A stretch of DNA of 64,000 nucleotides, taken from Diplolepis rosae. Its lineage: Eukaryota; Arthropoda; Insecta; Hymenoptera; Diplolepididae. Below, piece after piece: positions 9,647 to 20,530 of the stretch; position 1 is the first letter of the stretch, and each line of letters opens with the position of its first letter. Made by a program: the position numbers and the translations under genes. The stretch covers positions 15,313,501 to 15,377,500 of the forward strand of contig JAPYXD010000677.1 of NCBI GenBank assembly GCA_030998225.1. Direction: 5' to 3'. The notes beneath the pieces were generated by a model. It worked only from the letters and a program-made list of their open reading frames with translations. It was not told the origin of the DNA and did not search any database.

Positions 9647-11515
9647 TTATGCTTTCCTCAGTGCACCCGTGCTGGGGAGAGCTTTGGAGTTTTCCTGATT
9701 AGCTGTTTGTGATTGGTCATTTGGTCGTATCTTGCAGTCTCGTACTAAATGACCGGGTTGTTTACAGTAATTGCAAATTATTTCAGTATAATTTGAATTT
9801 TTTTGAGTGTTATTATTTTGTAAAAATCTATTTTCATATGGTTTATTTCGATTTTGAAACTGTCCTGAGTTAAAGTTTTTATACTGTCCTGGATTCAATT
9901 GTCTATTAGTATTATTAACATTATTGTTATTATTGTAAAAATTTCTAGGAAAATTATTATTATTGTTGTATCTTTGTTGTAAAAAATTATTATTGTTTCT
10001 ATAATTGTTATTTCTATTTTGTAAAAAATGATTGCTGTTATTATTAAAATTATAATTTTTATTTCTCAAAAAATTGTTATTTGGAAAATTATTGTAATTG
10101 TTTCTTGCAAAATTATTATTATTATTACCTCTTTCACCATTGAAATTAATATATCTTCGTTGGTTAGGATTCAACAAATTTTGTTGTTTATTCTTAAGAA
10201 CTGCATCTTGAGCTTTACTTAAATGAAAACATTTTTCAGTTGTGTGACCTGATTTTTTACAAATTAAACAAATAGTTTTATTTTCAAGTGCTACGTTGAA
10301 TCGGGTGGTTTTATTACTTTTATTATTATTAGTTGATTCTTCGGTTTTTAAATAATCCGTATTTCTATTTCTTCGCAGTGCAGAAGATGCAGCCAGTCTT
10401 CGTTCTATGTCTATTGTATCATTAACTACTTCCTTAAATGTGTCCTTTTCTTCTACACGAATTTCTAACTCAGGACGCAAACCTCGTATAAAACATTGAA
10501 TTACATCTCTTTCTAAATTTTGTTTGAAAGCATTATCTACCTGACCGTCATTATTCAGTCTGTGAGCATCTTCTATTCTATCAGCAATTTCCTTAATTCT
10601 AGCAGCATAGGAAAGGACATTTTCTCTTTCCCACATAAATGTATTACCTAATTCTCCCTGCAATTGATATACGCTTTTCGCAGGGGCATATACTCTTTTC
10701 AATTTTTCTATTAATTCCTCTATTGTTGCATACGTTGACCCAAAAATACATTTTCGTGACTCACCAGACAATTTACCTCTCAATAGACGTGCAAGATTTT
10801 CTTGGGCAGCAGGTGTCGGCAGCATTGCCTTTGCTTCCATGCAACCCTCAATAAAATGGGACAATGGGAGGTTACTTCCGTCGAACAAAGGGACCACCTC
10901 TAGCGCGTCGCGTAAGGATACCTGCTGGCTGTTAGGTATGGCTACGGCCATCTCTTCGTTGCTTACTATTACGGGATTATCCTGATTTATGACTTCTGTA
11001 TCGCTTTTGTCGTCGTCGCTATCGTTGTTACTAATTAGAGAGTCGCGTGCCAATGAGGTTTTCAATTTTTCTTTCAAAGTTCTTTTTTCTATTGTTATTA
11101 CCGTTGAGCTTAGCAAATTAGATCCGTCAAAATAAGATAACTCGTTCGTTAAAGTTTGATCTTGATTACTAGATCCTGTCACAATGCTCAAATCTGGACA
11201 GAAACTTGAATGAAATCCGCTAGTTTTACTAGAATTTTCACTTGATATGGTTTGATCATTAATTAGAGTCTTGTCGTAACGTGAATCGTCTAGATGAAGA
11301 GTGTTATCTAATTCTTGTTCAGCAGAAAAAGTGTTTGAAATATCCTTGTATTTATTATAATCGACTAAATTTTCTTTGATTTTACCTGATCTTTTTAGTT
11401 TCAAGGAATCTATTTGATTCTGATCGACAATTTTTGCGAGTTGATTGTCTTGTTTTGCTTTACTACGCGTAATAACCTTTTGGGCGGATTCTACAGGGGT
11501 ATTTGAATTTGACAT
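9647..11515 (-). CDS. gag: Gypsy gag polyprotein
   Basis: 622 codons. After a hydrophilic N-terminus there is a retrotransposon gag-like capsid region (about residues 200-370, with a LRGKLSGESRK segment). Two CCHC zinc knuckles follow, CLICKKSGHTTEKC near 416 and CNYCKQPGHLVRDC near 581. They are separated by an unusually long asparagine-rich stretch (about 450-570) encoded by AAT/AAC runs. The protein forms the particle and packages element RNA. The stop is followed by pol in the -1 frame. Confidence 0.9.
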   Translation of the reverse strand: MSNSNTPVESAQKVITRSKAKQDNQLAKIVDQNQIDSLKLKRSGKIKENLVDYNKYKDISNTFSAEQELDNTLHLDDSRYDKTLINDQTISSENSSKTSGFHSSFCPDLSIVTGSSNQDQTLTNELSYFDGSNLLSSTVITIEKRTLKEKLKTSLARDSLISNNDSDDDKSDTEVINQDNPVIVSNEEMAVAIPNSQQVSLRDALEVVPLFDGSNLPLSHFIEGCMEAKAMLPTPAAQENLARLLRGKLSGESRKCIFGSTYATIEELIEKLKRVYAPAKSVYQLQGELGNTFMWERENVLSYAARIKEIADRIEDAHRLNNDGQVDNAFKQNLERDVIQCFIRGLRPELEIRVEEKDTFKEVVNDTIDIERRLAASSALRRNRNTDYLKTEESTNNNKSNKTTRFNVALENKTICLICKKSGHTTEKCFHLSKAQDAVLKNKQQNLLNPNQRRYINFNGERGNNNNNFARNNYNNFPNNNFLRNKNYNFNNNSNHFLQNRNNNYRNNNNFLQQRYNNNNNFPRNFYNNNNNVNNTNRQLNPGQYKNFNSGQFQNRNKPYENRFLQNNNTQKNSNYTEIICNYCKQPGHLVRDCKIRPNDQSQTANQENSKALPSTGALRKA

Positions 11516-12612
11516 TGAGTCATTATAAATTTACAGTTTCTTTTTGTTGAGCGTTATCTTAGATTATTTATTGTTAATTATCGATTGTTTATAACAATTT
11601 AAAAAAACTACATGTAAAATTTTGTTTGTAAATAAAGTGAAATTAGTAAAAATATAATTTTAATTTATAAAAATTCAACAACAAAAAAATTATAATAATT
11701 TCAAAATATAATTTAATTATTTTTATTTGTTTATAACAATAATTAATATTTTTACTCTTTTATTAGGAAATAAGATAATAAAATAAAAATATAATTCTAT
11801 AAAATATTCAAATAAATAAATAATCGCTCAATTTTCGTAAAATTATAATGTTAAATAATACATTTCTTAAATTATAACAATATATATATATATATATATT
11901 TTGTACCAACCACGTGTGTCTTATAAATTATAATTATCTATTTTATTAATTTACTGAATTATAAATTGTTTTTTTTTTTAAATAAATAAAATTGTTTATA
12001 ACAAGGATCAGATAAGATTCGAGTTATGCACAATTTATTTTTCTCTAGACTGGACAAGTTAGGCTCAAGCTCAGATCCTTGGACAATCTTTGCAAATAAA
12101 AATATTCTGTTCCTTAACAGAGTTAAAATTAAAGTTATAAACAATACAATCACAAGCACTTCGAACTTTGCCCTACCCAATGATCATAATCAATGGTGAC
12201 CGTTCAACGTACCCAAAAGGGACTTATACTCTCGTGTGCTGTTTTTTTTGTTTGTTTTAACTTAAATCAAAACTTAGTTAACAAATTAGAATAATTTTTT
12301 AAATAAGATAAGTTACTTAATCACTTAGGTTAGCCTCAAGGTCAGATCCCTGCGTGATTTTTCAAACTTATTTTATTTTATACAATTTATATAAATTATA
12401 AAATTTCAAAGAAATGATTTGATTATTAAATCATTAAGGTTAGCCTCAAGGTCAAATCCCTTTGTGATCTAACAAATCTATTTTATTGAAATTTCAAGTT
12501 ACAAGTTGAAATAATATTTCATAATCATTTATTTATTCACTAGAAATAATCAATGTGTTAATTTTCAATTGACTTGTGTTTCCCGGGCCGATCCACCAGA
12601 AAAAAGGAAGTA
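11516..12612 (-). other. 5' leader of the retrotransposon
   Basis: About 1.1 kb between the 5' LTR and gag, AT-rich, with an (AT)n run at 11880-11900. A motif like GGTTAGCCTCAAGGTCARAT occurs at about 12328 and 12442, with a diverged third copy at about 12058. The primer-binding site is not certain; a minus-strand TGGTGGATCGGCCC about 15 bases inside the LTR edge is the only candidate starting with TGG. Confidence 0.6.
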
Positions 12613-13463
12613 TGTTACGTCACAAAAACGTAAATACTTACTTTGATCGAAGATTCCTCGTTTTAAGTTAGGATCGAATGATCCTCGCTTAGGGATGAGG
12701 ATAAGTCAATGAAAGACACAATAATTATGAAAATAATACAAATTGAATTTATTTTATTGGTTAAAAGGTCAGAATACACATTCGTTAAGACAATTCTTAT
12801 ATAATGTAGGCACAGGCTGGTTGGTACGTGGGTGAGAAAGAGACAAAGAATAAAGATAGAGAGAGAGAGGTTCGGTACCTTTATGATTCGTAAGTTGTGT
12901 TGAGGTTTAATCCACACGGCGGTGAGTTGTAAGTACTGGATCCCCACAGGTGTATTCCAAGTGTGTGAGAGAGACGGAGTTATAGGCCGCACAGGTATAT
13001 TCCGTAAAGGGCGGTGATTCAAATTTACGACACTGTTCGAAGATCTTTACAAGATCTATTCAAGTCTACGATGACTTTTACGACTCCCGAACTTTGATTT
13101 TAAATTGTCCCGGTCGAATTTTATTAATCTCAAACTCAGAGATTTTCGAAGTTAAATTGAAATGCTGCACTGGACTATTGTCGCGAGACCGGTTATAAAT
13201 CCGAAGGAAAATTTAAGTGTCGAACTAGACGAAGAATTTACTGACTGCTTTCTCTTGGTGTGGGCCTCTTTTATATTTTTTCATACAAATTGACGGTCAG
13301 CGAAAATCGTGACGTAGTCATATCTTCTTAGAGGAGAAGGGGCCCTATACTGCTCCCTACTTCCCCTACTCCCTATTCCCCTTTATCGATTTTCTCATAG
13401 ATTTCTTAACTCAATCCAGCCTGTGTGTATTATATACATTCAAATACGTCGCGGGACGTGACA
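12613..13463 (-). repeat. 5' LTR (right copy)
   Basis: 851 bp and virtually identical to 2999-3849, TG...CA bounded. It should carry the promoter driving minus-strand transcription. I did not resolve its TATA or polyadenylation signals. Confidence 0.95.
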
Positions 13464-13591
13464 GTACTTTCGAAAAATACGGTTTTCTTCGATTATAAAA
13501 AAAACTACAGTTCCGACACAAAAATTTATGAAAGAAAAAACATACGGAACGACATTTAACACGTACTGACATGTTTTGTTGATCATTTTTC
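13464..13591. repeat. Right arm of foldback C, outer part
   Basis: Starts with the GTAC target duplication and continues the inverted match to 1-135 that the gypsy insertion interrupted. Confidence 0.85.
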
Positions 13592-14235
13592 TAAATTTTT
13601 TATTTAAATGAAAATACATTCGCACACACACCCAGAAAGTAGGTAAATTGTTAGGCAAATAAAAATTGATTGTGTCAAACAGAAAAATAGACGAAATTAT
13701 TCTGAGCTGAGTCTATCTGCTGGAAATTAAAATAAAGATTAATTACGATTTCCAGTATCTGTAATAAAAATTTATTGTTCGCCCACAATTTTGATACACT
13801 TTATCAAGTGTAATAAGATGAAGAAAAAAATTCTTCTTATTTTACGCTAAAAATAGCATTCGTTAAATCCGAACGCATTTGTCGAATTTCGGTCTGCTTA
13901 AAATTCCATTCATAAAGAAGGAAAATATTTTCGGAATATCGGAAAAAACTTTCTGATTTGGGCGGAAGTTGAAAAAAAAGAAAATGGTTTCTTAAAATCC
14001 GAACGACACTTTCGGAATTTCGTTTTCGGAGTAAAACAGAACGCGACTTTCCAAAATTCAGATAATGGTTTTCTGAATTTCAGAATGTCACATTCTAAAT
14101 ATTTGAAAATCATATTCTACTTCATTAGGTTGTGATTTATGTGAAGTATATAAATTAATTACTTATTTACTATCAATTAATGAAAATGTTAATTTTATTT
14201 GTATAATTTTCTTTTAAGAATTATCTTGCTTAATG
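13592..14235. other. Intergenic AT-rich DNA
   Basis: No gene recognised. 13860-14110 has several scattered GGAAT/ATTCC words but no clear repeat unit. Confidence 0.5.
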
Positions 14236-14480
14236 ATTATAGTGATTCTACAGTGATTCTACAGCATGACAACGCTCGGCCTCACGTTGCCTAACCCGTT
14301 AAAATCTACCTGGAAACGCTCAAATGGGAAGTCCTACCCCATCCGCCGTATTCCCCAGATATTGCGCCATCCGTTGAACAATACTTTGAATGATTCATTT
14401 GTAACCATTTTTTCACAATAAATTTGCATTGTGATAAAAAAAACAGGGGGAACTTAGTTGCAAACCTAATATTTTTATTG
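14236..14480 (+). pseudogene. Mariner transposase remnant 1
   Basis: A frame from about 14255 reads a mariner C-terminal segment: LQHDNARPHVA, a stop, then LETLKWEVLPHPPYSPDIAP. The HDNARPH and PHPPYSPD words are hallmarks of mariner transposase. The rest is deleted and the frame is broken. A terminal-repeat-like TTAGTTGCAAACCTAAT lies near 14456. A non-functional relic. Confidence 0.85.
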
Positions 14481-14630
14481 AATTTATTAATTATAATAGA
14501 TAAAATTGATTTGAGTTAATTTAAGTCAAATTAATTTGAGTTAATTTAAGTTAATTTTATTTCATTTATAAAAAATTAATGATTGAAAATGTAAAAAGTG
14601 TTTCCCTATAATAAATTCTAATAAATGTAT

Positions 14631-15451
14631 TGGGTTGGCAACAAAGTCATTTCGTTTTTTTAATGATTTTCAAAGCAAGTTTATTAATACAAGTAACAAA
14701 CATTAATCAATTATGTATTGACCATTTTGTTCGATGACCTTTTGCCATCTTTCAGTACGCTTCATAATTCCGCTTTCGTAGAAAGTTTGGTTCTTAGAGG
14801 AAAAAAAACTGAATCAACTCATTTTTGACAGTTTCATTTGAATCGAAGTTTTTTCCATTCAAATGGTTTTGATGTGAACGGAATAAATGATAATTGGATG
14901 ATGCAAGGTCAGGACTATACGGTGGATGAGGCATCACTTCCCAGCCTAACTTCAATAATTTTTTACGAGTGACCAAAGATGTATGTGGTCTGGCGTTATC
15001 TTGACGGAAGATGACGCCTTAACGATTTGCCAGTTCTAGCCGCTTTTCCTTGATTTCTTTGTCCAATTTGATTAACTGGTGACAGTAGACATTCGAATTG
15101 ATAGTTTGGTTCCTTGGAAGCAGCTCAAAATAAACAATACCTTTGAAATCCCACCAAACCCTCAGCATACCCTTCTTTTGATGAATATCGGCTTTTGATG
15201 TCGATTGTGCAGGCTCATCTCACTTGCTCCATGATCTTTTTCGCACGACGTTATCGTAAACAACCCATTTTTTATCACCCGTTATGATTCACTTTAAAAA
15301 TGGATCGGTTTCGTTACGTTTCAGCAGTGAATCGCAAATGGAAATTCATTTGGTGAGTAGAATTTCGTTCAATTTGTGACGAAACCAAATATCGAGCCTA
15401 TTAACGTAACCAAGTTGTTTTAAATGTCTTTCGACGCATATATGTGATATG
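14631..15451 (-). pseudogene. Mariner transposase remnant 2, 3' part
   Basis: Begins with a mariner-type terminal repeat TTGGGTTGGCAACAAAGT. On the minus strand it encodes degenerate mariner transposase: HLKQLGYVNRLDIW, ITGDKKWV, RQDNARPHTS and PHPPYSPDLAS, with internal stops and frameshifts. The N-terminal part resumes at 19132 after a 3.7 kb insertion, as shown by the target duplication GTGATATG/GTGATATA. It is opposite in orientation to the relic at 14.3 kb. Confidence 0.9.
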
Positions 15452-15884
15452 CGAGGGGTCGTTCACTAAAAATCGATTCTACGTGAGCATAATTATTCCG
15501 TTAACTAGCTCACAATTCATGTGATTCCACACTTGAAGAATCGAATCCAACCTCAGAAGAAGCACAGGGATCATTTCGACAGTTACGCGCATTGAGCTTC
15601 ATCACTACGATTGATTCCGCCTGAGTCCAGCTGATTCTAAATTGATTCCCTCAATTCTCGACCAAACAAGTCCGTTTTTCGTGTCGTTTTATTACTAAAG
15701 GTAACGGTACCAGTTATATAACCATTGTGCTTCGTTGTCTTTTATTATTATTCAATGTTCAAATTAAGTTGAAAATGCTATTGCAAAAATTGTTTTCATG
15801 AACATAAAACGCCTCGGTTCCATGGAAAACATTAATAGGAAAAATTGATTCTTACTTTCTTAAACATAAAAAATGTCCCGTAAT

Positions 15885-15940
15885 TTATTTACGTTATTTA
15901 CAAGCCATGTAAATAACGTAAATAAATTATGGAACACGGG
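15885..15940. repeat. Near-perfect hairpin
   Basis: TAATTTATTTACGTTATTTA and its complement flank a loop of about 9 bases. A second short palindrome, GGAACACGGGTGTTCC, follows directly. Confidence 0.8.
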
Positions 15941-15984
15941 TGTTCCAGTTACGGAACGGACCTCCCTCGCCAATAAGACGACTG

Positions 15985-16165
15985 TAAAATACTTAACCCA
16001 GAAATACTTTTCCCAAAAATGATTAACCCAAAAATACTCAACCCATAAATACTTTCCCCATAAGTAAAAATACCCCAAGAATAAAAATACTCAATCCAAT
16101 TGATAAAATTATTTAAAATAATTAATTTGGTTAATAGTTTTTGGGTTAATTATTTTTGGGTTGAT
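15985..16165. repeat. Minisatellite-like array of about 14 bp units
   Basis: Repeats of AACCCAAAAATACT and close variants, followed by inverted copies (TTTTTGGGTTAATTA). On the minus strand it encodes a monotonous WVxYFW-like peptide. This is a repeat effect, not a gene. Confidence 0.7.
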
Positions 16166-16199
16166 TAAAATTAAAATTAATATTTTGAACACAACTGGA

Positions 16200-16405
16200 T
16201 TTAATTCTCCAGTCGGATTTCCAGTTGGTTTTATCATCTGGTTTTTTCAACTGATTGTGGAAAAAAATTGTTTAATTTTTTTGAAGGCGCCTTACTTTTT
16301 AATTATAAACATGAGGGCACCTTTGGAAAACTTTGAAACATGTCTTGCTTAAAACCAGATGGAAAAACCAATCGGAAAAACCAACTAGTAAAACCAGCTA
16401 AAAAT
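16200..16405. repeat. Imperfect inverted repeat
   Basis: CAGTTGGTTTTATCATCTGG at about 16212 matches in inverse the CCAGATGGAAAAACCAAT/CCAACTAG region at 16355-16400. The spacer is unremarkable. 16406-17000 shows nothing recognisable beyond a weak CCATATGAAT/ATTCATATGG pair. Confidence 0.5.
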
Positions 16406-17000
16406 TCAAGTGCATTTGAATTGCGTGGTAATTTACCTGGATTTTCCGAATGTAAACTTTAGTTAAAAAATTCAGCTTAATTTTTCCAGCTGAGAAGTTT
16501 ATGCGATGGAGTAAAAAAATCTTTTTATGTTTCTTATCATGGTAACCTTCGAAATATTATCGTAAAATTATTAAAATCCTAAAGTTTTGATAACATTTAT
16601 TAGCACTAACGATTACGGTAGTTTTTATAAATGGAAATTTTAAAAATTCTCGAGGATTGTTTTTAATAATAGAAGGAAATACAATGTTAATGGAAATATC
16701 ACATTATTTTTCAATTTCAATGTAATAAGTAGGACCTATTTTTTATATTGTCGATAAATGAAACCATTACTCTAAATGGTATTGATAAACTACATTGAAA
16801 ATTTAGCCTGTATGTGTATTCCAACCATATGAATTACTATTGCAGCAATATTTTTGGTTAACTGTCAAATATATTTTGTTGAATTATTTAAAAATATTCA
16901 GCTATATTCATATGGCTGGTAAATCCCAAGCATTTCTTTCAGTGTGGACGCCTCGCTGCGCGCGAGACTGCGCATTAGACAAGTTTTAACGCGTTGATCT

Positions 17001-17730
17001 TAGTGATGGGAAATATCGACCAAATCGCGTATCGACTAATATCGATATTTTTGAAAAAAGTATCGATAATGTCGATATTTATCGATAACTTCCCCCTCTC
17101 TTTGCCATCCTAACCTGACCCAGTGCTCCTATTCGTGCCCCTTTTACTCAACTGTGCATACGTTGCAGGCCGTATCTGATTGGTTGCTATTCGCGCGCGG
17201 TTTAAAATGCTGAAAAATATTATTTTTATTAGTTGAAATGCCATTATTTATTTATAATAAACAATAAAAATAATATGGGGAATACTAATCTGACCTTACT
17301 TCACAGTTTCGCAAATTAAATTTACTTGAAAAATAAAGGAAGATTACAACACAAGAAATACTATAAAATATATTTATTTAAATGTTCAATATATATCGTT
17401 CAGGTTTAACCAGGGATTTGCATTTTGAGAAATTCAAAATTTTGCCTCAGGAAAACCAGTTGTTCGGCTAGGTTTGGCGACAAACGCGACCTTTTATCAG
17501 TGATAGTATTTCCTGCCGTTGAAATCCTAAGAATTTTTAGGCGCCATTCTTGTGAATTATAATGCGCGCATAAAAATTCTAAGGATTTCCAACGTGAAGT
17601 TCACTGCGCCTAGGAGAATTAATGCTTTGGAGAATCGATATATATCGTTAAGAGAAAAATGTATTAATTATCGTTGATACGATGGATAATCGATATGTAT
17701 CGATATTTATCGATACTTTTCCCATCACTA
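17001..17730. mobile_element. hAT-type MITE
   Basis: 730 bp with inverted termini TAGTGATGGGAAA and TTTCCCATCACTA, and an exact 8-bp target duplication GTTGATCT at 16993-17000 and 17731-17738. Subterminal regions are full of TATCGATA words. No transposase frame. The 8-bp duplication and terminal sequence fit the hAT superfamily. It is nested inside element D. Confidence 0.92.
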
Positions 17731-17821
17731 GTTGATCTCAAGCTAACTCGAGCTGCCTCGCTCGAGGCTCGAGCGTGCACGGAACCACGGAATCGTACCG
17801 ATTCTGAATGATCCCCGGTTG

Positions 17822-18939
17822 GACCAAGCAACGGGGAATTTTTTATGACATTATTTGTTTCAGAAAACGGACTGTGCTATCAGAAGAGAGGTTGGTCATA
17901 GAGTAATTGTGTCATGTTTTGGACAACGAAATATGATTTATAAATTTGTTAATAACATTTAAGACAAAAAAATCGCACTTTTTTAATTGAAAAGTTGTAG
18001 AAAACTTAATTTCGAACAATACGAGTCGTCGCTTGATCTGATTGGATAATTAGAAGCGGAGAAAATTCGGAAAAACCGGGAAATTGAGCTTTTGTTAAAC
18101 AAATTAATATCTCAGTTAATTTTTAACTTTTCAGGTTGAGGTTTGGTGGAAAAGTAACCGACTTTATGCTCTTCAAATGTATAAAAAAAGAACACTTTAA
18201 GATAATACGTTTCCGCGCTATTGACACTTTAATTTATTTCATGCGTTAATTGTAAAATGTATGCTTGCCGCAGAGGTGGTCCGTTTTTTATTTTGAAAAC
18301 GGCTTTTAAAAATATAAATCAAGCACAACAGAACGTCAATCTTGATTTTTCGCTAAAATGTTGCAAAGTTTATTAAAAAAAGGTCCAAACATGGCTCTAA
18401 ACGCTTGAACGCAGCAAAGTGACCTCTGCGGCAAGTAGACATTTTACAATTAACGCATGAAATAAATTAAAGTGTCAATGGCGCGGAAACGTATTATCTT
18501 AAAGTGTTCTTTTTTTTATACATTTGAAGAGCATAAAGTCGGTTACTCTTCCACCAAACCACAACCTGAAAAGTTAAAAATTACATGAGATATTAATTTG
18601 TTTAACAAAATCTCAATTTCCCGGTTTTTCAGAATTTTTTCCGCTTCCAATTATCCAATCAGATCGAACGGCGACTCATTTTGTTCGCAATTCAATTTTC
18701 TACAACTTTTCAATTAATGTCATTAATATTGGATAATTACCTTTAATGTTATAAACAAAAAACTAAAAAAATTGCGATTTTTTGTTCTTAAATGTTAATA
18801 ACAAATTTATAAATCATATTTCGTTGTCCAAAACATGACACAATTATTCTATGACCAACCTTTCTTCTGATGGCGCAGTCCGTTTTCTGAAATAAATAAT
18901 GTCATAAATCATTCATATCAAATTCCCTGTTGCTTGGTC
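17822..18939. mobile_element. Foldback element A, copy 1
   Basis: Long inverted arms: 17822-18282 pairs with about 18420-18939, with ends GACCAAGCAACGGGGAATT and AATTCCCTGTTGCTTGGTC. The left arm lacks about 60 bp present in the right. A unique centre of about 140 bp matches one half of the longer palindrome in copy 2 (37.6-39.6 kb), so copy 1 is an internally deleted derivative. No coding capacity. Confidence 0.9.
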
Positions 18940-19131
18940 TAGGTGATTCTTCTGAATGTCACTGATGAACGCGGCTTTCAAACTTTCAGAATCAATCTCT
19001 AAGATTTTACTCAATCAAGCTGATTCCCCATATGATTCTGAAAAATCTTTCCACGAGTCGCTGATTCTGAATCGATTATAAGTATGAAAAATCATTGATT
19101 CTTCAGAATTCTTCTAGTGAACAGCCCCTCG

Positions 19132-19215
19132 GTGATATATTAAGCTTCTCTGCGATCTCTCGTGTCGCGAACTGCGCCGGTTATTTTCTAACATTGCTTT
19201 TATTTTGTCGTCGTC
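19132..19215 (-). pseudogene. Mariner transposase remnant 2, N-terminal part
   Basis: The minus strand reads KTDDDKIKAMLENNRR, then a degenerate continuation up to the element D insertion. This is the N-terminal helix-turn-helix region of the same mariner copy found at 14631-15451. Confidence 0.8.
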
Positions 19216-20264
19216 AGTTTTTTGTAGATTTTATTTAAATGCATGAGCTTTTTTCATATAAGAAAGAATTTGTTATTATTATTATTTCTATTATAAATTT
19301 ACTTTTTTAGCTCTTAAAAACGACTCAATGCTAGAGTCAAAAGCTCGAAAATTTTAATATAAAATCTAGAAAAAACTGATTATTTGTCGGTAATAGTATC
19401 AGGGACGAAATAGCAATAAATGTGACTATTGATAAAGTTATATGGTCTGGATTTTATTAACTCCTAGCGAATGTGTCGCTAGCTTAGGCGGTATAGCCTT
19501 ATAGTAATAGGTAGCGAAATTTCGAATCCCCCCCCCCTTCCTAGGTCGTTTTTAGAAATAAAATTATGACTAAAAAATTGATTCTAATTCCAGAAATTGC
19601 AGTGATCATGGATGAATGAGAAAAACCACCATATATACTTTCAATAAAAATTTGCTTTTTTGCTTATAGAAATTCAAAAATTATAACGCCGAAAAGAGCG
19701 TTCGTGAATTCCGAAAAAATTTTCGTCAAAGGGCTTGAACTCCATTAACAATAGAATTAACAGGTATGGTACAGCCAATGGGTAAAATAAAGAGAACAGA
19801 GCAAGGGAGAGAGAAGTTCGCCACCTTTGGAAATCCTTGAAATTGTTTTTATAAGATGAACGACATAAATGTGAGTACTACTACACAAGATCGATAAAAT
19901 CAAAATGGCCGGGACTAGTCACGAAATATCAAGTGTAATAACATGCCGCAAACAACTACAATACTAGATTAGATTCGAGTGTACGCATAAAAACTCGTAT
20001 TCTCGTATACGCACCGAAGTCACATAAAATAGAATACGTGCCAATGCACACAATTCGGGAAATTACGAGACTCACGACAATGCTCACAGGACTGATCACG
20101 CCTCGGCTCTGTCTCGGCTTTGTCTCGGCTTTATCTCGGCTTCGATCTCCTGCGAGCATTGGCGCTCGTCACGCAATAACCCTCATTGTGCGCCAGGCAC
20201 GTAATATACTATTTTATGATTACATCGGAAACTACCCAGGTGGGAATTTACAACTGGCTTGGTA
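19216..20264. other. Intergenic DNA with a tRNA-like remnant and a short tandem repeat
   Basis: No protein gene. 19474-19530 has an A-box-like TAGCTTAGGCGG (11 of 12 to the pol III consensus) followed about 40 bases later by a B-box-like TTTCGAATCC and a C10 run, suggesting a tRNA-derived SINE or decayed tRNA. 20100-20150 holds about four copies of a 12-bp TCTCGGCTTTGT-like unit. Confidence 0.4.
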
Positions 20265-20530
20265 ACGCGCCAGTACCGCCGTGCGGATGTCGGTACTGGC
20301 GTTGTACTGGCATAATACCGGGTGAAAAGTGTCAGTTTAGTGGTACTAAAAATGGTACTGCGCCTGTACCGAAAATCTGTACTGGCGTTGTACTGTAAAT
20401 AGTAGTATGCCTGTACCGAAGGTCTGTACTGGCGCGGTACTGGCGTTGGTACAAAATGTTACTCGGCTAGGAGTTGTCTGTCAATACTGGGGGGTTACTG
20501 CAAATGGTATTGTGCCTGTACCGAAAGTAC
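20265..20530. repeat. GTACTGG minisatellite
   Basis: Repeated units of about 45-50 bp built from GGTACTG, CCTGTACCGAAA and CTGTACTGGCG. At least three recognisable units plus a diverged leader. CpG-rich relative to its surroundings. No coding role seen. Confidence 0.75.

Larger units (their letters stand above)
2999..13463 (-). mobile_element. Complete Ty3/gypsy LTR retrotransposon
   Basis: Two 851 bp LTRs in direct orientation start TGTTACGTCACA and end ACGTGACA. They are flanked by GTAC at 2995-2998 and 13464-13467, a 4-bp target duplication. Transcription runs on the minus strand, so the 5' LTR is 12613-13463. In order come a leader, gag, protease-RT in the -1 frame, and an integrase frame, then about 1.56 kb of non-coding DNA, a polypurine tract and the 3' LTR. 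The LTRs look nearly identical (one visible difference near the start, AAATACG against AAAAACG), which indicates a recent insertion. The RNase H part of pol is missing, so this copy is probably defective on its own. No env-like frame was seen. Confidence 0.95.
15452..19131. mobile_element. Element D, 3.7 kb, inserted in a mariner
   Basis: Ends CGAGGGGTCGTTCACTA and TAGTGAACAGCCCCTCG are imperfect inverted repeats. Flanks GTGATATG (15444-15451) and GTGATATA (19132-19139) form a 7-8 bp target duplication inside the mariner. Both ends hold many copies of TGATTCT/TGATTCC or their complements (15460-15680 and 18950-19115), like subterminal transposase-binding repeats. An 8-bp duplication suggests hAT, but no transposase is visible. 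The interior has been filled by a hAT MITE (17001-17730) and foldback A (17822-18939). Confidence 0.75.

Noticed and set aside
15860..16078. 72-codon frame with periodic WVxYFW
   Set aside because: By-product of a 14-bp AT-rich tandem repeat.
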